Assembly (NCBI GenBank): GCA_023700825.1
Contig: JAMPYE010000144.1
Location: forward strand, 1-9,585
Source: Thermoanaerobaculia bacterium
GTDB lineage: Bacteria; Acidobacteriota; Thermoanaerobaculia; Gp7-AA8
Reading direction: 5' to 3'
DNA: 9,585 nt
The notes under the pieces were generated by a model. That model was given only the letters and a program-made list of their open reading frames with translations, was not told the origin of the DNA and searched no databases. Made by a program: the position numbers and the translations under genes. Shown piece after piece: positions 5,068 through 9,585 of the stretch (positions are counted from its first letter, which is position 1; each line of letters opens with the position of its first letter).

Positions 5068-6453
5068 ATGATGAACGCGAGAGGATTGACGATCGCGGGG
5101 CTTTCGCTGTTGCTCGCCGCTTGCGCGTCGAACGGCACGAGTCCCGTTCCGGAACCGGCACCGCGCGCGGTCGCTCCCGCTTCTCCAGCCGTCACACTCA
5201 AAGGCGACGTCGCCGATTTCAATGAAGCGCTCGACCGCGTTCATACGTTCATCATCGAGCGAGAGAATGAGACGGCGTCGGGGCTGATCGCCGACTACGA
5301 GGCCGCGACGTCGATCGAAATCCCCGATCACCAATCGGTCTTCGGAGCCCTCAACCTCTTTTCCACCAGCCTGAAGCCGAAGATCCAGGCATCGCTCGAC
5401 CGTTCGACGCGCTACCGCGGGATGATCGACTCGATACTCGACGAGCATGACCTTCCGCGCGCGCTCGCCTACCTCCCGGTGATCGAGAGCGGCTACATCA
5501 CGACAAACATCTCGCGCGTCGGGGCCTTCGGCATCTGGCAGTTCATGCCCGCCACGGCCCGCGAGTACGGACTTCGCGTCGACTGGTGGGTCGATGAGCG
5601 TGCCGACCCCGAGCGATCGACTCGCGCCGCCGCCCGCTACCTGAAGGATCTCTACGCGCGTTTCTCGGATTGGCCGCTCGCCCTCGCTTCTTATAACGCG
5701 GGACCGGGGCGCGTGAGTCGGAGCCTAACGGCGAACAGCGCAGAGGACTTCTGGGAGCTGTCGCGAAAATCCGCGCTCCCGCGCGAGACTCGCGGCTACG
5801 TTCCGACCTTTTTTGCGACGCTCATGATCGTCAGCGAACCCGATGCTCACGGCTTCCTCCTTTGCGAGCCCGACGAGCCGGCCGACGACTGGGCGGAAGT
5901 GCCTGTCCCCGGGCCTGTGTCGCTCAAGTTCGTCGCGGAGACCGCGGGCGTCGACGCGGGGATCATCCGCGAGCTGAATCCGGCGTTCCGTCGTGGCGTC
6001 ACCCCTCCGGGAACCGCGCAAATCCGCGTCCCCAGGGCAGCAGCCTCCCGCCTGGGCGAGAGCGCTCAAAGCCTGCGAGGCGACGACCCTTACGTTCAGG
6101 TCGCACGCTACACCGTCCGCAAAGGCGACAACGTCAAGTCACTCGCCCGCAAGCTCGGCAGCGACCCGCACACGATCTCCGGCATGAACGGCGGCCTCAC
6201 GAAACTGCGAACCGGATCCACGATTTGGGTACCCGTCAGCCACACCGAGCTCTCCGCGAGCCTCTCGCACAAGCCGAAATCCAGGTACCACACAGTCAAA
6301 CGCGGCGAGACGCTCTACCACATCGCGAAGAAGAACGGCCTCTCGGTCGACGAGCTTCGCTCGATGAACAATCTCTCGCGCAAGCACGTCCTGAAGACCG
6401 GCGAGAAGCTCCGACTCTCGACCTCGCCCGCGGTCACGGCCGGCGGACTGTGA
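5068..6453 (+). CDS. mltD: MltD-like membrane-bound lytic murein transglycosylase lipoprotein with LysM repeats
   Basis: A 461-residue lipoprotein predicted to cut peptidoglycan between MurNAc and GlcNAc, forming 1,6-anhydro ends. A signal peptide (2-18) ends in the lipobox LAAC with Cys19; Ser-Asn follow the +2 Ala, and no Asp retention signal is seen, so an outer-membrane location is expected. The SLT domain (about 105-260) has the catalytic Glu140 in LPVIESGY, then GAFGIWQFMPATAREYG (152-168) and ALASYNAGPGRV (205-216). Region 282-322 resembles the MltD linker/LysM-like segment (IRELNPAFRRG). LysM repeats at about 347-390 (YTVRKGDNVKSLA) and 407-450 (YHTVKRGETLYHIA) bind glycan. ATG 5068 has GGGAG nine bases upstream (5054-5058); ATG 5071 is the next codon. 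It lies 36 bases after the MglA frame and is probably co-transcribed, so the MglA lesion could be polar on it. Symbol by similarity. Confidence 0.9.
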   Translation: MMNARGLTIAGLSLLLAACASNGTSPVPEPAPRAVAPASPAVTLKGDVADFNEALDRVHTFIIERENETASGLIADYEAATSIEIPDHQSVFGALNLFSTSLKPKIQASLDRSTRYRGMIDSILDEHDLPRALAYLPVIESGYITTNISRVGAFGIWQFMPATAREYGLRVDWWVDERADPERSTRAAARYLKDLYARFSDWPLALASYNAGPGRVSRSLTANSAEDFWELSRKSALPRETRGYVPTFFATLMIVSEPDAHGFLLCEPDEPADDWAEVPVPGPVSLKFVAETAGVDAGIIRELNPAFRRGVTPPGTAQIRVPRAAASRLGESAQSLRGDDPYVQVARYTVRKGDNVKSLARKLGSDPHTISGMNGGLTKLRTGSTIWVPVSHTELSASLSHKPKSRYHTVKRGETLYHIAKKNGLSVDELRSMNNLSRKHVLKTGEKLRLSTSPAVTAGGL

Positions 6454-6456
6454 CCT

Positions 6457-6631
6457 GATTTCGAATTTCGGATTTCGGATTTGAAATCCCCTTTCTAATT
6501 CGGCCGATTCAATCCAACCCGGATGGAGTTCTCCGTACCATGTCCGGCAGGGGCCATGCCTTCTTGATCCGGAGCGACGGGCACTCGCTGCCTTTAAATC
6601 CGCAATCCGAAATCCGATATCCGAAATCCTC
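6457..6631. repeat. Paired degenerate heptamer arrays forming a long inverted repeat
   Basis: Left array 6457-6484: four 7-base units GATTTCG, AATTTCG, GATTTCG, GATTTGA. Right array 6597-6631: AATCCGC, AATCCGA, AATCCGA, TATCCGA, AATCCTC. Bases 6468-6481 are an exact reverse complement of 6604-6617, so the arrays can pair across about 120 bases. The intervening segment (6485-6596) has its own small inverted repeats, GGCA/TGCC (6546/6557) and AGCGA/TCGCT (6573/6585). The left end also holds GGATTTGAAATCC (6477-6489), a local hairpin. The position between mltD and ileS would allow terminator or mRNA-end function, but no U-tract follows. The element is much more AT-rich than the flanking genes. 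Period and pairing are seen directly; identity as a dispersed repeat family is inference. Confidence 0.8.
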
Positions 6632-6644
6632 CCTCCGTCCTTCC

Positions 6645-6674
6645 TTGAAATTCGCGCCTCCGGGGTGGTAGTTT
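6645..6674 (+). promoter_or_regulatory. Predicted promoter of ileS
   Basis: TTGAAA (6645-6650), an 18-base spacer, then TAGTTT (6669-6674) with TG at 6666-6667 (extended -10). The predicted start is near 6681, a 21-base leader, with GGAAGGA (6689-6695) as the ribosome site six bases before ATG 6702. The layout matches that proposed for mglA. No T-box or other leader structure is visible. Confidence 0.4.
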
Positions 6675-6701
6675 CGCCCACTTGTCACGGAAGGACACCC
6701 A

Positions 6702-9524
6702 ATGGCCGACAAAGAGGATCTGAAGAAAACACTCAACTTGCCGAAGACCGAGCTCGCGATGAAGGCGAACCTCCCGCAGAACGAGCCGAAACGGCTCGAG
6801 AAGTGGGCCGCGATCGATCTCTACGGACAGATCCGCCGGATGTCGGCCGGTCGAAGGAAGTACGTGCTCCACGACGGGCCTCCGTACGCCAACGGCCACA
6901 TCCACATCGGGCACGCGCTCAACAAGATCCTCAAAGACATCGTCGTCAAGTCGCGAACGATGATGGGCTACGACTCTCCCTACGTTCCGGGTTGGGACTG
7001 CCATGGCCTTCCGATCGAGCACCGAGTCGACAAGGAGCTCGGGCCGAAGAAGAAGGAGATGTCGTCGGTCGAGTTCCGCCGCGCCTGCCGCGAGTTCGCC
7101 GGCAAGTTCGTCGAGATTCAGAAAGAAGACTTCAAGCGCCTCGGCGTTCTCGGCGACTGGGAGAACCCTTACACGACGATGTCGTACGGCTACGAGGCCG
7201 ACATCGCCGACGCCCTCGGTCGCTTCTTCAAAGAAGGCCTCGTCTACAAAGGGCTCAAGCCGGTCCACTGGTGCACGCACTGCCAGACGGCGCTCGCCGA
7301 AGCCGAGGTCGAGTACGACGAGCACACCTCGCCTTCGGTGTTCGTGCGTTTCCCGCTCGGACCCGACGCCGCGCAGGCGCTCGGCATCGCGCCCGGTGAG
7401 GCTGCGTTCGCCGTCATCTGGACGACGACGCCCTGGACGCTGCCCGCGAACCTGGCGATCGCGCTGCACCCGTCCCACGACTACGCGGTCGTCCGCGTTC
7501 CGGACGGGCTGCACATCGTCGCTGCGGAATTGCTCGACGGCGTCGCCAAAAAGGCGGGATGGTCCGATCCGCAGATCCTGCGCACGTTCAAGGGTCCCGA
7601 GCTCGATCGCAAGAGCTATCGCCACGCATTCCTCGAGCGCGACGGCATCTTCGTCGTCGGCGATCACGTTACGCTCGAGGCGGGCACAGGCCTGGTCCAC
7701 ACGGCGCCGGGACATGGCGCCGACGACTATCGCATCGGCGTCGACTACGGTCTCGAGGTCTACACGCCCGTCAATCATCGCGGCGAGTTCACTGCCGACG
7801 TGATCGAATGGGCCGGAACGCATGTCTTCAAGGCGAACCCGCTCATCGTCGAGAGGATGAAGGAGCGAGGCGTGCTCCTCGCCTCCGAGAACATCCGCCA
7901 CAGCTACCCGCACTGCTGGCGATGCAAGAACCCGATCATCTTCCGCGCGACGGAACAGTGGTTCATCGCGATGGACAAGACATCCGCCAGCGGCAAGGCT
8001 CCGTTGCGCGAGCGCGCCGCCGGCGAGATCTCCAAAGTCGAGTGGCTGCCGAGGTGGGGTGAGGAGCGCATCCGCGGAATGGTCGAGAACCGTCCCGACT
8101 GGTGCATCTCGCGCCAGCGTCTCTGGGGCGTGCCGATCACCGTCCTCTACTGCGAGGGCTGCTCCGAGACGGTTTGCGACGAGGAGTTCTTCGCGCGCGT
8201 CGTCGCGGCGTTCCGCGAGGAAGGCGCCGACGCCTGGTACGCGCATCCGGCGGAGCGCTTCCTTCCCGAAGGCTTCCGCTGCAAGTGCGGCGGCTCGTCG
8301 TTCCGCAAGGAGAACGACATTCTCGACGTCTGGTTCGACTCGGGCTGTTCGCACGTCGCGGTGCTCAAGAGCCGGGAAGAGCTCGGCTGGCCCTGCGCCG
8401 TCTACCTCGAAGGGCACGACCAGCATCGCGGCTGGTTCCAGTCGTCGCTCCTGGTCGGCACGGGAATCGAGGGCGGCGCGCCCTACGGCCAGGTCGTGAC
8501 GTGCGGCTTCGTCGTCGACGAGAAGGGCCGGAAGATGTCGAAGTCGATGGGCAACGTCGTCGCACCGGAGGACGTCATCAAGAAGCACGGCGGCGACATC
8601 CTGCGGATGTGGGTGTCGATGATCGACTATCGCGACGACATGGCGATCGGCAACGAGATCATCGCCCGCATCTCCGAGGCCTATCTCAAGATTCGCAACA
8701 CCTGCCGGTTCATGCTCGGAAACCTGGCCGACTACGCCGACTTCGATCCGGCGAAGGATGCGCTTCCCTTCGCGGAGATGGATCCGCTCGACCGTTGGGC
8801 GGTCAGCCGGGCGAACGAGACCTTCGAGCGCTGCATCAAGGGCTACGAGGACCTGGAGTTCCACGTCATCTACCACAAGCTCCTCGAGCTGAGCACGGTC
8901 GACATGTCCGCGCTCTACTTCGACGTCATCAAGGACACGCTCTACATCGAGGCGAAGGACTCGAAGCTGCGGCGCTCGGCGCAGACCGCGCTGCACATGA
9001 TCCTCTCGGGGCTCGTGCGCGTCGTCGCGCCGATCATGTCGTTCACTGCCGACGAGATCTGGGAGCGGATGGGCGGCGCGGCCGAAGCGTCGGTGCATCT
9101 CGCGGCGTTTCCCGACTTCTCGTCCGCGCGGATCAGCGACGCGGAGACGGCGGCGTGGGATCGCATCCTCCGCGTGCGCGAGGCCGCGAACAAGGTGCTC
9201 GAACGAGCGCGCGCGGCGCAGAAGATCGGCAAGTCGCTCGAAGCCGACATCGTACTCACGGGCGACTTCGCTCCGGAGGCGCTGACGGGAGGCGTGGCCG
9301 CCGACGACCTCGCGCGCGTGATGATCGTCTCGCACGTCGACTTCGACCGCGGCTCGTCCGAGAGCGACGCCGAGGCGCTCGTGTTCGACGGAATCGGCAC
9401 GGTGGGAATCGTGATGCGGCCCGCGCGGGGAACGAAGTGCATGCGCTGCTGGCAGTATCGCGAAGAGGTGTCCGACGCTCGCGGCACGTGCGACCGGTGC
9501 GCGGAGATCGTCTCCCGGTCGTGA
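6702..9524 (+). CDS. ileS: Isoleucyl-tRNA synthetase (IleRS)
   Basis: A 940-residue class I aminoacyl-tRNA synthetase, complete and of normal length, which charges tRNA-Ile in the cytoplasm. The catalytic Rossmann domain has HIGH (68-71, in GHIHIGHALNKILKD) and KMSKS (611-615). The CP1 editing domain, which removes misattached Val, shows WTTTPWTLPAN (240-250) and HTAPGHGADDY (333-343) with Asp342 at the expected editing position. GWDCHGLPIEH (97-107) is typical of IleRS. The anticodon-binding helical domain covers about 680-840. The C-terminal zinc finger is intact with Cys913, Cys916, Cys930 and Cys933 (CMRCW...CDRC). This is the bacterial type with the C-terminal zinc site. ATG at 6702 has AAGGA at good spacing. 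It probably has its own promoter, and a further gene seems to follow on the same strand. No damage or frameshift is seen. Confidence 0.98.
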   Translation: MADKEDLKKTLNLPKTELAMKANLPQNEPKRLEKWAAIDLYGQIRRMSAGRRKYVLHDGPPYANGHIHIGHALNKILKDIVVKSRTMMGYDSPYVPGWDCHGLPIEHRVDKELGPKKKEMSSVEFRRACREFAGKFVEIQKEDFKRLGVLGDWENPYTTMSYGYEADIADALGRFFKEGLVYKGLKPVHWCTHCQTALAEAEVEYDEHTSPSVFVRFPLGPDAAQALGIAPGEAAFAVIWTTTPWTLPANLAIALHPSHDYAVVRVPDGLHIVAAELLDGVAKKAGWSDPQILRTFKGPELDRKSYRHAFLERDGIFVVGDHVTLEAGTGLVHTAPGHGADDYRIGVDYGLEVYTPVNHRGEFTADVIEWAGTHVFKANPLIVERMKERGVLLASENIRHSYPHCWRCKNPIIFRATEQWFIAMDKTSASGKAPLRERAAGEISKVEWLPRWGEERIRGMVENRPDWCISRQRLWGVPITVLYCEGCSETVCDEEFFARVVAAFREEGADAWYAHPAERFLPEGFRCKCGGSSFRKENDILDVWFDSGCSHVAVLKSREELGWPCAVYLEGHDQHRGWFQSSLLVGTGIEGGAPYGQVVTCGFVVDEKGRKMSKSMGNVVAPEDVIKKHGGDILRMWVSMIDYRDDMAIGNEIIARISEAYLKIRNTCRFMLGNLADYADFDPAKDALPFAEMDPLDRWAVSRANETFERCIKGYEDLEFHVIYHKLLELSTVDMSALYFDVIKDTLYIEAKDSKLRRSAQTALHMILSGLVRVVAPIMSFTADEIWERMGGAAEASVHLAAFPDFSSARISDAETAAWDRILRVREAANKVLERARAAQKIGKSLEADIVLTGDFAPEALTGGVAADDLARVMIVSHVDFDRGSSESDAEALVFDGIGTVGIVMRPARGTKCMRCWQYREEVSDARGTCDRCAEIVSRS

Positions 9525-9544
9525 CGCGGCGATCTCGTTTCGAT

Positions 9545-9583
9545 TACACTGAGGGCGTTCCCCGGATGGAAACGAAAAGGAGG
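9545..9583 (+). promoter_or_regulatory. -10 box and ribosome-binding site of a gene starting at or beyond the window edge
   Basis: TACACT (9545-9550) is a good -10 match with GTGACG (9521-9526) as a weak -35 at 18 bases, overlapping the ileS stop. A strong Shine-Dalgarno AAGGAGG lies at 9577-9583, placing a start codon just past base 9585. An alternative start, ATG at 9565 (Met-Glu-Thr-Lys-Arg-Arg), would contain that site within the gene and has no ribosome site of its own. lspA commonly follows ileS in bacteria, but nothing visible confirms it here. Confidence 0.4.
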
Positions 9584-9585
9584 CA

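Noticed and set aside
3786..5225. A 479-codon plus-strand frame overlapping mglA in another frame.
   Set aside because: The product is Arg/Gly/Asp-rich without motifs, while the mglA frame beneath it has all GTPase motifs. It does not rescue the MglA stop, since it is a different frame throughout.
6454..6701. A T-box or other riboswitch leader for ileS.
   Set aside because: No T-box sequence or specifier stem is visible, and the predicted leader is only about 21 bases.
6509..6736. A 75-codon minus-strand frame between mltD and ileS.
   Set aside because: Part of it is translated heptamer repeat, it overlaps the ileS start and promoter, and no ribosome site precedes it. Kept only as a note on the repeat core.
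6594..9335. A 913-codon open frame on the minus strand opposite ileS.
   Set aside because: It is a shadow of the high-GC ileS codons: composition is Arg/Asp/Val/Leu-rich with no domain motifs, while the plus strand encodes a complete IleRS. Its C-terminal end runs into the heptamer array.

Overview
The window is high-GC bacterial chromosomal DNA. It carries seven recognisable protein genes and no RNA genes, CRISPR arrays or insertion sequences that I can see. The outer-membrane-type lipoprotein transglycosylase, the MglA-type GTPase and the sigma-54 enhancer-binding protein point to a Gram-negative, environmental, Myxococcota- or Acidobacteriota-like organism. That assignment is inference; nothing here fixes the phylum.

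Left block, 99-2841, all on the minus strand (read right to left): a GAF-AAA+-Fis sigma-54-type activator (2841-1315), then a 220-base gap, then a compact operon. The operon holds a 53-residue membrane protein, a GHKL serine-kinase anti-sigma factor, and a STAS anti-sigma-factor antagonist that overlaps the kinase gene by 8 bases. The gap contains a strong -24/-12 (sigma-54) promoter match on the operon strand, with palindromic candidate activator sites upstream. The simplest reading is that the activator, through sigma-54, switches on a partner-switching module that controls some other sigma factor or target. Neither that target nor a PP2C phosphatase is in the window. The activator carries GVATGV in place of the usual GAFTGA loop.

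Right block, 2940-9524, all on the plus strand: a Rossmann/DUF2520 dehydrogenase-like protein, an MglA-type polarity/motility GTPase with a long Ala/Pro linker and a C-terminal extension, a MltD-like LysM lytic transglycosylase lipoprotein, and isoleucyl-tRNA synthetase (ileS). The MglA gene is interrupted by one in-frame TAA at codon 77, exactly where the family has a Tyr just before the TVPGQ motif. The rest of the frame is intact and well conserved. It is therefore a very recent lesion, an assembly or base-call error, or a rare readthrough case. No mglB is present.

Two intergenic regions (1-86 and 6457-6631) carry degenerate 7-base tandem repeats arranged as inverted repeats, apparently two members of one dispersed family. 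The window ends just after ileS, with promoter and ribosome-binding-site signals for a following plus-strand gene whose start lies at or beyond the edge.
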